From Cryptomeria japonica (lineage: Eukaryota; Streptophyta; Pinopsida; Cupressales; Cupressaceae), in assembly GCF_030272615.1 (NCBI RefSeq), contig NC_081412.1, forward strand, positions 692,918,083-692,982,082: a stretch of 64,000 bases of DNA. Direction: 5' to 3'. Below are positions 22,631-34,440 of the stretch, one piece after another. The stretch's first letter is position 1; each line of letters opens with the position of its first letter. A program made the translations under genes and the position numbers. A model generated the notes under the pieces. It did no database searches. It was not told where the DNA came from and saw only the letters and a program-made list of their open reading frames with translations.

Positions 22631-25600
22631 TTCATTCATTTGGACCTTAGCTAGACTCCTAGGTGATCCCACAATATTGGGTTACACTTTTTAGTACATC
22701 CTGTTTTTTGTTAAAATCATACATTTTTTGAAAATATAATAATTTAAGTTTTAAGAGGTCCCATTTGAAGTAATTAATTGAAGAGAGTTAGATCAAAGGC
22801 TCTTAGATCAAAATTTCTTGGATAGAACCTCTCTACTTCTAAATCATACCTGCAATAGAGTCTCCTTCACACCTATCAAAATGCTGATAAAAAATAGTTT
22901 TACATTAGCTTTTAAGGGGTCAAATGAACTCATTTATAAGGTTTTTTCTAAAAATATTTAGTCCTTAGTATAAGCTTTCAGAATAGTATATTTTTAATAT
23001 ATTTAATTTTATTAAATTATTTATGTTTTATTTCTTATGAATGTAGGTTTTTTATTGAACATTAAGGATTGTGTTTCATACATGTGAAAATTTTGAAAAA
23101 TAGAGAAAAAAAATTGTAAAAAATATCTTTTCCCTAGGTATTGATATCCTCATTTCAACACAAAAATAAGTTAATTTAAATGCATACAAAAAAAATTATG
23201 CATTACGAAATATACCTCTATCCAAATTACAATTACTTTGTCTTCAAAAATTAACAAAAAAAAATATATGTAACAAAAAATTATGATAAAATATCCATTC
23301 ACTAGATATTGGTGTGACAATTCTATATTTCAAAAATTAGAATTTCCTTCTTGCTCTAAAAAATGCTATGCATTACCAAATAAATGTCACTTTTGAAAAT
23401 GTTGGTTACTGTAAATATTGAGTTATTTAAAGTTACATAACAATATGGACAATTAATTTATAATTATTTAAAAATCTATATATTTAGAATCTATATGAAT
23501 GATGCAGAGGCTATCTACACTTAAAACCTTTCCAACCTTCAAATGGATTAGTTAGACCAAAAGTTCATCATGGGTACCCCTTCACAAACCCTCTTGTTCT
23601 AGGACAGTATTGACACCTTGCACTAAGGCCAAAAGAACACAATGAATCATTACAATCAGGGGTGTGCACAACCATTCTAGGTCTATACTACAACAGGAGA
23701 CCCTCAAAACAAAACAAGGACACCATTTACACAGACTTAGGGTGGTCTCGTAATTGTCAACAAAGATGATGCCAAATTAGTCCTAGTTGGTTACTCTGAA
23801 TACTCTCAAGGGCATAACTCTTTCAACGAGGCATGTAGGCACTATCCAAGGGAATTCAAGAAGTCTCCACACATATCTAGACAACAAAAACAAGAATTAA
23901 GGACCACTTATTCAAACCAAACACCCCAAGACTATCCTACTTCGTTAGGCCTCCAATAGGACTCCCTCACAAGTCAAGTGCCTTAAGAATGTTACATAAA
24001 AACATGGTACCACTTGGTACATGTCACAACCAACTTCAAACTAAATCTTCCAACCTTTAACTGTACCTAAATCTTTTAAATCTACCACTACAACATAGTT
24101 TGCACTCCAAACCCTACTTCTTGGTCTATCACATGAAGATGCTAGACCCAAAATCACAAATATCTACTTGCCACCGACATGTCTTTCTCTACCACTACCC
24201 AAACATGAAAATAGACTCTAAAACCTAGCATTCCCCCAAGTTACAGTTTTTTTTTATAGTGGAATGCTAACTTATGTGCATTTTTGTCTAAAAACCCTAA
24301 ACAGTGAGGGTTTCAGACCTGTTTGCAGTCAAATGCCTCTAAATTTGTCTACACTCAATGGATCAAGCCCAAATCAGTTGGAAATGAAAGTAGACTCTCT
24401 CCCCTTTCTAGTGATGTTAGGTTTGTACCATGGGAGCACTGTACATGACCGTACAAAATGATTGTTACAACAAAAACATGAGAAAGTGCAAAAAACAGAG
24501 CAAGTTCTTTTATTTCTCCTCCAAAATTACATCAATCAACCTCCCTTCAGTTAGAGAAAGACACATTTATACCCCTTACACTCCTCCCAACTGGTTCTAA
24601 CTATGTTTTGAATCAATTAGCCATTGGAGAGATTAGTTGACACATTGAACCAAAAAGATGTAAAAGTTGCACTAGCAACTTTTGACAAAGTTGACAACTT
24701 TTGTCTCCCTATACAAAATCACTCTAAATCCCACAAATACAATGTCTATTTTCCACAAAGGTCTTCAAAACATGGATTACATCAATTCCACTCCCATACC
24801 ACATATTAGGAGGCGTTGACCACCTTTGACCAATGGGTCCTAATTGGTTACATTCAAGCAATTGGCAACAATGCCTACAAGATTACTTCACATGACTTCA
24901 CAATGTTTCAAAATAGGTCCTCAAGACCTTATTACATTCCAAGTGAACAAAAAACATGAAAATAAAAGATAAATTCCTTATATGCCCCTTGGACCCAAAA
25001 GTGCTCCTGCACCAATGAAAAATCTCACAAATTATTAGCTTACTTCATCTTTGAATTCTTAATGGTTTAGCAGCTATAGGTTTTAGAAAGTAAAGATCTG
25101 ATACAAAATGTTGATTTAGTGTCAAGTTTGGCCAAAAAGTGTGATAGACAAGGGTATGTGCAGGATCGTGAGAGGCCAAAAAGTGGCAATATTCTAACTA
25201 AAGTCATGAATGATAGGCTGATTGAAAAATATCTATAACTTTCAAATGGTATCACATTTTTTGAATCTGAAACGTGCATCACATTATATGCTTCATTTAC
25301 TGTGGGATTTAAAAAAATGAATTTCATAAATTTTTTACCAAGTTATGGCGGTCAGACATACGAGTTTTTATATTTTAAAAAAGTTGTGGTAAAAAAATCA
25401 CAATTAATTATTTATTTTTAAAAAATTACAAAAAAAATATGTGTCACATCTAAACATGAGTCTTCTACTTCTCTAAAATCTTATAAGAAAATATTATGAT
25501 TTGATTGTGGTTAGGGTGGTCAAACAGACACCAACTTCTTATCTTTTTCCTAAAATTTTAGTACTACTACATTGAAATTTCAAATTTTTTGTCAAATAGA

Positions 25601-26840
25601 TTTTTTTTTAGAAAACAACTAGTAGCTTAGAAACTACATTCAATTTTCTACAAATTCTATACTTACATATTTTTGAAATAATGTTGGTAACTTATTCAAA
25701 TTTTTATGTCAAGTTGTCTAACTCTATTTTTTCTGATTTTCATTGCCACTTAAGGGTCCATTTGGCCCACCATGATCCAACACATACCCACAAGTCTTCT
25801 CTGAAGAGTAAACATTCTTCATCTTTCCCTTTCAAATTTCAAACTATCACTAAAAATCCTCCATTGAGAAGATCCTTGAGTTTCTCATCCCCAAGAACTC
25901 AATCTAAAACAAGAGATGTAGGCACCCCTTATTCAGTCTCATGACTAAAAAATACTCTTTCCAAAAAGAGAAAAAAAGTCTCAGTCAATCTACTTGATGC
26001 AAATATTGTATGACAGTTTCCAGAAGCATCCTCTTAGCCTAAAAAGATAAAAACTTAGTCCAAGTTAATGAAGGATAGTAATACTAGGAATCTATTTATG
26101 GAGATAACACATCCTTTAGCTCAAAAAGAGCCTAGTCAGGCCACTACAAGTTATTACAATATGACCTACTCGACTTAGGACCTCCAAGCAGGGATGGAGA
26201 TGTTCATAATTTTTAGGTGACAACCTCTAAAATTTGAGAGAAGAACAAAAGATAAACATGACAAATATGAGCTAAAAAAAGGTTGTTAAAGGTTGTTCAA
26301 CTTTTAACTAATTGTTGAAAATCCCTAGTTGACCCCACTCCTCAACTAGTAAGTCAAGCTAGTACATCCTTTGACCCAAGATAAACATTTTGTAAAGAGA
26401 TGGTATGAAAGGTACAAAAGGATATATCTTATGCCAATATCATTCAAGAGTGGGTACAAAAGGATATATTTGAGTGTTGTAATTGTTTCAAAATTTTCTA
26501 CTCCTTATTTGGTAAAAAAATTCTATTAAATTCATAACATTCCATTTATTATACAACTTGTATGTTGAAAAGTTGTTTCAAAATCTAGTTTATTTGTTGT
26601 TGATTTTGTATTGCATGTATTTCATGGGTACGGATAAATGTTGATTGCATCTAATTTTTGGTTAAAAGCATACCTCGTTTATATAATTTCAAAATCTAAA
26701 AAGTTGATCTAATAAGGGAGTTGTACCTTCAAAATTCAACGAGAAGTTAATTAATAACTTACCCAACTATTGTTAATTTTTTTGTCCTCATTCCTTGGGT
26801 TAAATAGAGTCAAAGTTCATTTATTTTGGGACGACAAATG
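22631..26840. other. Intergenic DNA without supported features
   Basis: AT-rich DNA with only short open frames that look random. I found no domain, tRNA, LTR border or clear repeat in about 4.2 kb. It may contain very old element debris. Confidence 0.5.
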
Positions 26841-27111
26841 TGTTGGCAGTGGGCTAGCATCCCTCGTAGGGATTCACGACATGGTTTAACAGCCTCCTAT
26901 GGATTCTATAAGTCTAGTGGTTGTATCGGGCATTGATAGGTCGATCTTTTGGTGCAATGACAACCTTAGCTTGTAACCATTGGTATTAGAGCTTGGTCAC
27001 AGGTTTGAATCATGCAGGCCGTGGCAAGTGACGCTTGGAGGGGGATTGTTGGCAGTGGGCCAACATTGACAGGTCAATCTTTTGGTGCAACGACAACCCT
27101 AGCTTGTAACA
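26841..27111 (+). mobile_element. TRIM (terminal-repeat retrotransposon in miniature)
   Basis: A 271-bp element flanked by AAATG on both sides (26836-26840 and 27112-27116). LTR 1 starts TGTTGGCAGTGGGC at 26841 and ends TTGTAAC near 26977. It is followed by a primer site TTGGTATTAGAGCTTGG, close to the initiator-Met type TGGTATCAGAGC, then about 50 bp, a polypurine tract GGAGGGGGAT, and LTR 2 from 27047. LTR 2 (65 bp) matches both ends of LTR 1 but lacks about 72 bp from the middle. No coding capacity. Confidence 0.88.
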
Positions 27112-27678
27112 AAATGTGTTAACCAATAGTAAGTAGAATTGTAGGAAATACTCTTTATTGGGTGTGTAATTGTAAGGCAATGATATTGTTATAGCCAAGT
27201 TGAATTTGAAGTTTGGATGTCAAAAAAGAAACATTTGCGTTGTGAGATTTGACTTTGTACCTTGGTAAGGCACCGATCTAGGGTTTATTTGTCCAAAGGT
27301 CTAGAAGAACATTGAATTTAAAGATAAATTATTTGAATCCTTTTGTTCTGTAAGTTGTTTTATATTTTTTAATATATGTTCTTAAAGCCAATAGTAAGAA
27401 ATTCTCCAAGAACATATCCAAATTTGGGTTGATTTTACATCTCTTGGTGCAAATTTGTGAGAACATTTTTTCTATACCACAATATTATAATACAATGAAA
27501 GACAATTCTTTTGATATTGAGATAAAGGACACCCCTGGGTTTAACAAAGCCTAAAGTGTAGAGGAGAACAATTTATCATCTCCTATTTGTTGGCTACTAA
27601 TTTGAAAGCCTTGAGCATTACAAATGACTATTCTAGAGGGATAATTAAGCAATTTATTGGAAACACCAACATGCACAA

Positions 27679-28035
27679 CCCAATCTCAAGCCTTGAATCT
27701 TTTACACCTTAGTAATCTTAAGCCTCTAGTATCAAATCCAGTTCTATAATATAACATCACAAAAATTATTGTCCACTTTGCATTTATATAGAAATTTTTT
27801 TTGACTCTAATCTATCTACAAATCAAGTGCACCCAATCTCAAGCCTTGAATCTCTTACACCTTAGTAATCTAAAGCACCCAATCTCAAGCCTTGAATCTC
27901 TTACACCTTAGTAATCTCAAGTCTTTAACATCAAAGCCAATTCTATATTATAACATCATAAAAAATAATGTCCACTTTGCATTGATTGATTTAGAGGTTT
28001 TATTTGATTCTAATCCATCTACAAATCAAGTGCCA
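27679..28035. repeat. Local tandem duplication
   Basis: The sequence CCCAATCTCAAGCCTTGAAT, then TCTTACACCTTAGTAATC, occurs at 27679, 27832 and 27878. A longer stretch ending ATCTACAAATCAAGTGC is repeated after the first and third copies, giving a ~200-bp duplication with an extra 46-bp copy in the middle. Non-coding. Confidence 0.85.
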
Positions 28036-29333
28036 AGATGTCCATTCAACATGTTTTTCATACTAGATATAGATATCCATTCAACATATTTTCAAGTATA
28101 AAATATTTTGAAAGAGAATTGAACTTTAGCATTCAATAAAAAACCAATAAGCCTAACACTTAGTCACACCCCATTTACAAAAAATACTATTATTTATAAA
28201 TTAGAATTTAATGATAAATCATTAATATTTGAAAATCATCCTTGTTTTTTTGGGATTAAGATCAAGCACTAACATGGTGTAGTCATAAAAACTTCAAAAC
28301 TAAAAGCTGATTGGTACATTTTAAATCGTGCACCCACTAGATATATAAAGATAATTTAGAATAATAATAAAACCCTAATAATTATCTAACCGGTGGAGGC
28401 AAAAGAAAGTGGAAAACGATTTTAGCTTTGTCATATTATAATGGAGATAGTTACACTTTTTGCTAACCCACAAGTCCTCGTGCAATCAACCAAGACCAGG
28501 AATGGAAGTACAGAACTCATAATGTTATTAATCTCTGGTCAACACAGTTCAACATCGATAATACTTTATAATATTATAGTCAATCAAGGCAACAATCAAA
28601 AGTAAGCATGATGAATCTTGACAGAAAAGAATACATTAATCAAACAATGCCATAGTTTTCTATAATTTAAACAGTGGCCATCATAACAAAGTGACTTTTC
28701 TTTTGTCAAACAGGAAGATAGAACTTTGTTAAAATTGCCTTTTAATATTTGATACCAAGTCAAAACAGCTCATGATTGTCCTAAAAAGAGATTGATAAAT
28801 TTTCAATGTTTATTCAATGTTCTTAAGATCATTTATAAAATGGTCCAAATTGTTCAGCCATTACTTTCGGTTGGACTCATATAAGCTATTGGAAGTCAAT
28901 GAAAAACTACTTTATTTTTCTAAATTCTTTAGTTCAGATAACTTTTTGAATCTATTCTGATATCAAATGAAAGAAATATAAATTTATAAAAAATAAAATT
29001 ATTCTATTGATTCAATAGATTATAAGAGTTTCTTGATTCAATAGACTAACTGATGATGAATGAGTTACAGTTGCCTTTCTATATAGAAATCTAAAGATAA
29101 CCCAGAGACTTATAAAAACTTAATATTCAAAACTTTCATTATTAGAAATAAAACAAAAAACTATGCAAATGGTTGTTAAAACAAAAAAACGCAAGTGGTT
29201 GTCCAACAAGCCATACTTCTTATAAACTACTACGATTGACTACAATAGATAGATAGCTATAATTGCATTACATTTTATAACATAGCTATAATTACGTTAC
29301 ATTTTATAACATTGTACACATCAATGATGTGCA
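28036..29333. other. 3' flank of the NPF gene
   Basis: No further gene is seen. Directly after the stop codon is the palindrome CACATCAATGATGTG (about 29316-29331), followed by two near-identical copies of CATTTTATAACAT separated by about 35 bp. These may belong to the 3' UTR and polyadenylation region of the minus-strand gene. Confidence 0.4.
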
Positions 29334-30228
29334 CTAAGTTTTGTTGGTGTGAACAGCAGACTGATGTATACTGTTTTCCTCTATTGGTTTGACTTTCTTG
29401 TATGTGTATTTTCTTGCAATGTAGATATAGAGGCATAAGTTGACAGCACTGAGAGAAGCCAAGAGCCAGTAGAAATAATCTAAATGGCATCTGTTGAGAT
29501 TGTTGACAAACCATCCCCCATGACCTCCTCTTTCACTGGCCTTACCTGTAATAGTGATGAGAAGACTGCTGATAAAACTTGCAACACCCACAACACTCAG
29601 ATAAAAGGCAATCCCCAAGCTTCTCATGTTGTCAGGGACTTGATCATAGAAATATTCCTGCAATCCCACCAGTGTGAACACATCTGCTATTCCAAGCAAT
29701 ATGAACTGTGGGCTTAGCCAGAAAACACTGAGGGGTACTGTAGCCTTGGGAGTGTCAAGTAATCCATGGCTCTTTGCTGCATTTACCCTCTTTTTCTCAG
29801 AAAGAGCTGCACATATTAGGAAGAGGATGGAGAAGAACATGCCCACACCAATTCTTTGAAGTATGCTTATCCCTCTTTCATTTCCTGTGAACTTTCTTGC
29901 TATGGGGACTAGAAATCTATCATAGATTGCCACAAAAATAACCATGGAACCAGCAGTGAAGGTAAGAAGAGAGGCTGGGGGGATTAGAAAATGAGACCCC
30001 ATTCTTCTATCCATGGTGTAGCCTTGCTTTATGAAAAAGGTGGTTCCTTGAGCTATTGCCACTCCATAGGTTAGGCAACATAACCAGATAGGTACCATCC
30101 TTATTATAAGCTTGGTTTCCTCTACTTGAGTTATTGTGCACACTTTCCATGGATTTGGCTCCTTTGATCTAGTGTTTCCTGCTCCATCTGCATCAGTTTG
30201 TACCACTATGGCTGCTTTGTCCAAGAAC
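29334..30228 (-). CDS. NPF gene exon 4 (C-terminal half)
   Basis: Begins after the acceptor AATGTTAAG and encodes FLDKAAIVVQTD, the loop PWKVCTITQVEETKLIIRM, helices 7-12 with FFIKQGYTMDR, ERGISILQRIGVGMFFS and FTLVGLQEYFYDQVPDNMRS, and a hydrophilic C-tail. TAG at 29334-29336 ends the protein. A 300-codon uninterrupted frame with full family conservation is the strongest coding evidence in the window. Confidence 0.96.
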
Positions 30229-33200
30229 CTTAACATTAAATTTCAATTCCACATTCCCATCAGATGTCATATATCCAACAACTTGAGATAAAATAACATT
30301 TAATCCAGAATAAATATTACATTCAGCAATAATATGAACCATTGATTGTGACCACAATAATATGATCTTAAAGATATAATTTAACAACATTTAGAGGTTA
30401 CAGTGATAATTTGATGAAGCATTTGGAGTATAATTTAAGTTGACTTAATAGTAAAGGAGCCTGAATTCTATAATCTCCATAATGAAAGTCAATCTTCAAA
30501 TCCAAATATAGTGTCCCACTTAAGGATAACGGAAAAACTAATTTTTTAAGCTTTTTATAATACCCAAACAAATGCTCATGGATTAGTGTAGCCTGGGATT
30601 TTCTTCCATACCATGATTATATACGTTACCAATGGGGACCATTAAGTTTAATACTTTCCTTACTGCTATTGCTAAAGAGGTTTGTCTTAACAACTACTTT
30701 TGCTTAGGGCCACACAGTACCACAACTTACCCAGGTGGACAGGAAGATTAAGTAATACATTGTCTCAAAATGCATAAGGAGTTGGCTTTTACTCATTTGG
30801 GATCCTATATAAAGATTTTAAGAATGATCAAGTTTAATTTGTAAATTTTATTGATTAGATTATAATTTTATTATTTTTGGGAAGATTTTTTATTCACAAA
30901 GTCGTTTTAGCTATCTTATACGGGAGCACAAGTTTTAGGATGAACCTCTTCGGACAAGAGTTAATGTTTTTAATTGATCTATGGTTTAATTATTTCCTAT
31001 ACCTAAGGAGTTGAGTTTAGTCAGTTAAAACATTGGGTTTTCATCGTGGAGACACAAGTTCAATTTCCCGTAGGGACATTTATAGTGAAATTCTAAGCTG
31101 TGACTCTTGATCTTTCATAGTTGGCTTCATATTGTTGGCTTCTAATATGAAGGAGGTTTCAAAAAAAAAAAAATTCTGATTGTCTCTGATGATAGATTAT
31201 ATAATATGATCAGAAAAATTGATGAGAAAATGAATCCCCCTACTATTCTAAAAGACCCCAGCGGAACTAATTACCTTCCCAGCAGATAAGAACATAATCT
31301 AATCTAAAAATTTGTAAGCTAAACTTTCTCATTCTTAGAAAACACGAAGTTACATGATATTAGTGAATTCCAATTTACTATCATGCTTATCACCAAATTA
31401 AGAATTAATGATGTAACATTTCTACAATCCATACTGTAGATCATTGCTGTTTCTGAATTAAATTAAATTAAATGTGCAATTTTTTGAATCAATATTTTAG
31501 ATCATTTCTATTCTCTTAACTCTTCACTATCTTAATGATAAATTAGGAGTGTGATCCAAAACATTGATTCAAAAAATTTCACATAACTTAATCAAGTTAA
31601 CAATCGTAAAGAATATTCAAACGATGTTGAAAAATAACAAAGTCATAAAAATTGCACTTACTTTAAGTTTTCTGTATGTGATAACAACCTCTGCCCAGAT
31701 CTGATGTCTTCCAGATCCAATTTCTCATAGAGAAGACCCACTTCGGGATTCTTCTGGTTCCTGTTCCTGATGGCAGCAACAAAGACTTGTAGTATCCGAG
31801 TTAGAGGACTGCCTCTGGGGATCCTGTTTCTGTAATACGGAGTTCCAAACAAAAACAAGATGAGTGTCACAGCCATGGCTGCTGTAGGGATGGAAAAGCC
31901 GATACCCCAGCCTATATTGTCCTGAACATATACAACAACTGTGACTGCAACAAGAACACCTCCACACAGACCAAAGTACCACCAATTGAAAAAAGATATT
32001 TTTTTCAGCTTTTCTGTACTGTCTTGTTCATTGAATTGGTCTGCCCCAAAGGCTTGGAGAGAAGGTTTGTGACCACCTGTGCCTATAGATATCAAATACA
32101 AGGCAAAGAAGAAGATCCCAACTTGTGTGGATGTTGAATGGGGATTGCATGTCAAGTTGGCTTTATCACACTGTGGAGGCTTCAAGGCAGTGAGTGAAGC
32201 TGAGAGGGTCAGCAATACTAATCCCTGTGAACATGAAACAAACTTGAGATTAACTGGTTTGCTCAGTCATTGTATGACAGTGATTTAGAAAACCATTGTA
32301 GAAAATATTTACCACCATAATAACCCATAATCAAAATTAATTCTTTGTTCCATTATTCTTGTGAATATTAGATGGAAGTGTGAATAGATTTGTCTCAAGG
32401 CTCAACATTCTTTGCTAATATAATACGAGACCTATGAAATATTCTTAATGCTTTTTCTTTCTTTTTGTTTTGATGGATTTTGATGGATTTTGATTTAAAG
32501 TGTTTTGGAAAACCTAGAAAAACAATGCATATTAACACTTTTAACAGCTTTAATGTCTCTTTGTCAAATCCATAAACAATGCATACTAACATTCTTAAAC
32601 ATTCTTAATCTTTCTTTGTGAATGAAGTTTAATCTGAAACATTAAGAACAAAAATTCACAGAAACAATGCATACCAATACCCTTAAGGGTCTTTGCGAAA
32701 AGGAAAGATCAAGATTCTTTGTCTATGTACAATTAAATCTACCGAGGAACTTTTTCTTTGGGTTGGGAGCAAGGGAGAGGGGTGATATTAGCTGTCATAT
32801 TCAGTGGACCATTCATTGGAAATTGCAATGAATAATTACCTTCTCAGATAAGGAATGTTTAATTGCAGGCAACAATGAAACATCTGAGACGATAACGTCA
32901 CCAAAGAATCCATGCTAATGTCCATCTCCAATCAAAACAGGTTAATTCTACTTTAAAGTACAATCATCCATTAAAGGAGACCATACAAAGGAGGCAATTC
33001 CACGAAAGCTTGAGCAAGAATCAACAACCTCATGGCCCATCACTGGGAAGGTTCAAAATCTTAAAAGAAAGCGTATATATCCTCTCAGGGCCTCCTACCA
33101 TCCAATGGTGAAGAACTTTAATGAGCTTAATCCTCAAAGAACCTTAAAGCCTCTTCTAACATCAAATGGTAATAAAACTTTACAAACTGAAAAAAGAAAC

Positions 33201-34185
33201 ATATAATGGGTGTCTGCAAAGTACATTTAAGAATATAACAGCCACCCAGTAAAACACATGTACCGTCTAAAGTAAAGTGGAAAGCATAGGACAAGACGTA
33301 GTGCAAGTTTTCAAGGAAGCCATTTTTGGGTATGTTTGCAGAGATTGGCTTACCAAGAGATATATCACAGAGGAGATTAGTACCATCCAATAACGACCAA
33401 AGTATGCATCTGCTAGAAATCCTCCCACAAGGGGCATGACAGTTGTGACTCCTGACCAGTTATTCACATTCTTTGCAGATGTGGCAACTCCTTCATGCAA
33501 CACAGTGGTTAAGTAGATTATCAAATTGGAGGCCACTCCATAGTATGTCAACCTTTCACTGAACTCAACTCCTGTGAAACAAAAAGTCAAGGAATAAGTT
33601 AATCACATCAGATTTTCTCAATCTTTATTGCAGGTTATTATTTTTTATATTAATAATAGCAAACAAGGGTGCTGATTTTATAGCAAAACAGTGTAAAGAC
33701 AGCTTAAACAGAATAACAGATCATTAACAGCACATTAACAACATATTAATGATATTAACAGTAAATAAACAACAGATTATGTTGCTTCTAGATTAAATTA
33801 CATGTAAATTTTCTATATCAATGTTTCAGATTACACTTCATGATCTATCAACCAGTAATAAAGAACTATAAATATAAATTTCATGAAACTAAGAGAATCT
33901 CTACAAAACTTTAAACAAATCCTTAAAAAAACACAATTAAAAAAATTGTGAACATTGTGAAGCCTAAAAATGTTTAATTGTGTATTGTAACTAATTACCG
34001 ATTATGAAAAGAGAAGCCTTCCATCCTCCAGACTTTGACTTCATAACAGACCTTCCTCTAAGATCAACTGATCCATCATTTACCCATTCTTCACCATCTT
34101 CCCTGCTTACTGCAGGTTTCTTCCAAAATTCGAACCACTCTCGCCAACAGAAGAAACCCATGATACCACCCAAAACAATTGACAA
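29334..34185 (-). CDS. NRT1/PTR family transporter, NPF5-like (four exons)
   Basis: A complete minus-strand gene for a proton-coupled major-facilitator transporter of the NRT1/PTR (POT) family. Exons are 33999-34185, 33354-33571, 31662-32224 and 29334-30228, joined by GT-AG introns of 427, 1129 and 1433 bp in phases 1, 0 and 2. Together they give 1863 nt, 620 codons plus TAG, with no internal stop. The spliced protein has the EFSER form of the ExxER motif, GGFLADAYFGR, SIGTGGHKPSLQAFGADQF, FFNWWYFGLCGG, the FLDKAAI linker and FTLVGLQEYFYDQVP, an arrangement I associate with NPF5.6/5.7-type proteins. Members carry nitrate, peptides or other small molecules at the plasma membrane or tonoplast; the substrate here cannot be read from sequence. 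The N-terminal start is the least certain part. Confidence 0.93.
31004..31173 (+). mobile_element. tRNA-derived SINE in intron 3 of the NPF gene
   Basis: The head reads like a decayed tRNA gene: an A-box region (TTTAGTCAGTTAAAACATTGGG), an anticodon-arm-like GTTTTCATCGTGGAGAC, and a B-box (AGTTCAATTTCCC). A ~75-bp unrelated body and a run of 13 A residues (31161-31173) follow. This is the RNA polymerase III promoter and oligo-A layout of a plant SINE. It lies antisense to the host gene. I could not find a clear target duplication. Confidence 0.72.
31662..32224 (-). CDS. NPF gene exon 3
   Basis: Runs from the acceptor GTTCACAG to the donor GTAAGT and encodes helices 3-6: GLVLLTLSAS, FFALYLISIGTGGHKPSLQ, FFNWWYFGLCGGVLVAV, IGWGIGFSIPTAAMAV, and the start of the long central cytosolic loop (SPLTRILQVFVAAIR). 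The last codon is split (AA/G). Joined to exon 4 it gives HTENLKFLDKAAI, a very conserved stretch in NPF proteins. Confidence 0.95.
33354..33571 (-). CDS. NPF gene exon 2
   Basis: Runs from the acceptor TTTCACAG to the donor GTAAGC. It completes the split Gly codon and encodes VEFSERLTYYGVASNLIIYL, which carries the ExxER proton-coupling motif, and GGFLADAYFGRYWMVLISS, the family signature spanning helices 2-3. The join to exon 3 reads VIYLL-GLVLLTLSAS without gap (phase 0). Confidence 0.95.
33999..34185 (-). CDS. NPF gene exon 1 (N-terminal)
   Basis: Encodes the cytosolic N-terminus ending in DGSVDLRGRSV and GGWKASLFIIG, where the first membrane helix starts. The donor is GTAATT directly left of 33999, and the last codon is split after its first base (phase 1). 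ATG at 34185 gives an N-terminus somewhat longer and more aromatic (FFCWREWFEFW) than usual. An alternative is an acceptor ending CCTGCAG near 34125 with a further upstream exon. Confidence 0.75.
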
Positions 34186-34426
34186 TGTGACCCAAATTAG
34201 TCTGTGGAGTCACAGAATGAAGACTACTGATTTATTTATAGAAAAAGTTATTGTAAGTCAGTCTCTCAGCTATGACAACAGTCAAATATATTTAATGAGA
34301 TGATGTACTGAAACCATAGATTCTACTTAAAAAATCCTTTTTCTGCAGACATTACACGGCATTTGTGATTCTCTATGGCTTGTACTTCACACCCAGATGT
34401 TATGGAGATAGGGTATGGTGTATAGA

Positions 34427-34436
34427 CTATTTATAC
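34427..34436 (-). promoter_or_regulatory. TATA box candidate of the NPF gene
   Basis: The minus strand reads GTATAAATAG, a close match to the plant TATA consensus, about 240 bp upstream of the proposed ATG. A second TATAAATA (34233-34240) lies only ~50 bp upstream. With the distal box the transcript would carry short upstream ATG frames near 34360 and 34316; with the proximal box 34185 would be the first ATG. The sequence does not decide between them. Confidence 0.5.
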
Positions 34437-34440
34437 AAGG

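Noticed and set aside
31011-31085. tRNA gene
   Set aside because: The A and B boxes are degenerate, no acceptor stem can form, and an oligo-A tail follows; it fits a SINE head.
29334-34185. NPF gene as a retrocopy or pseudogene
   Set aside because: Four exons with GT-AG introns, correct phases (1, 0, 2), total length divisible by three and no internal stop.
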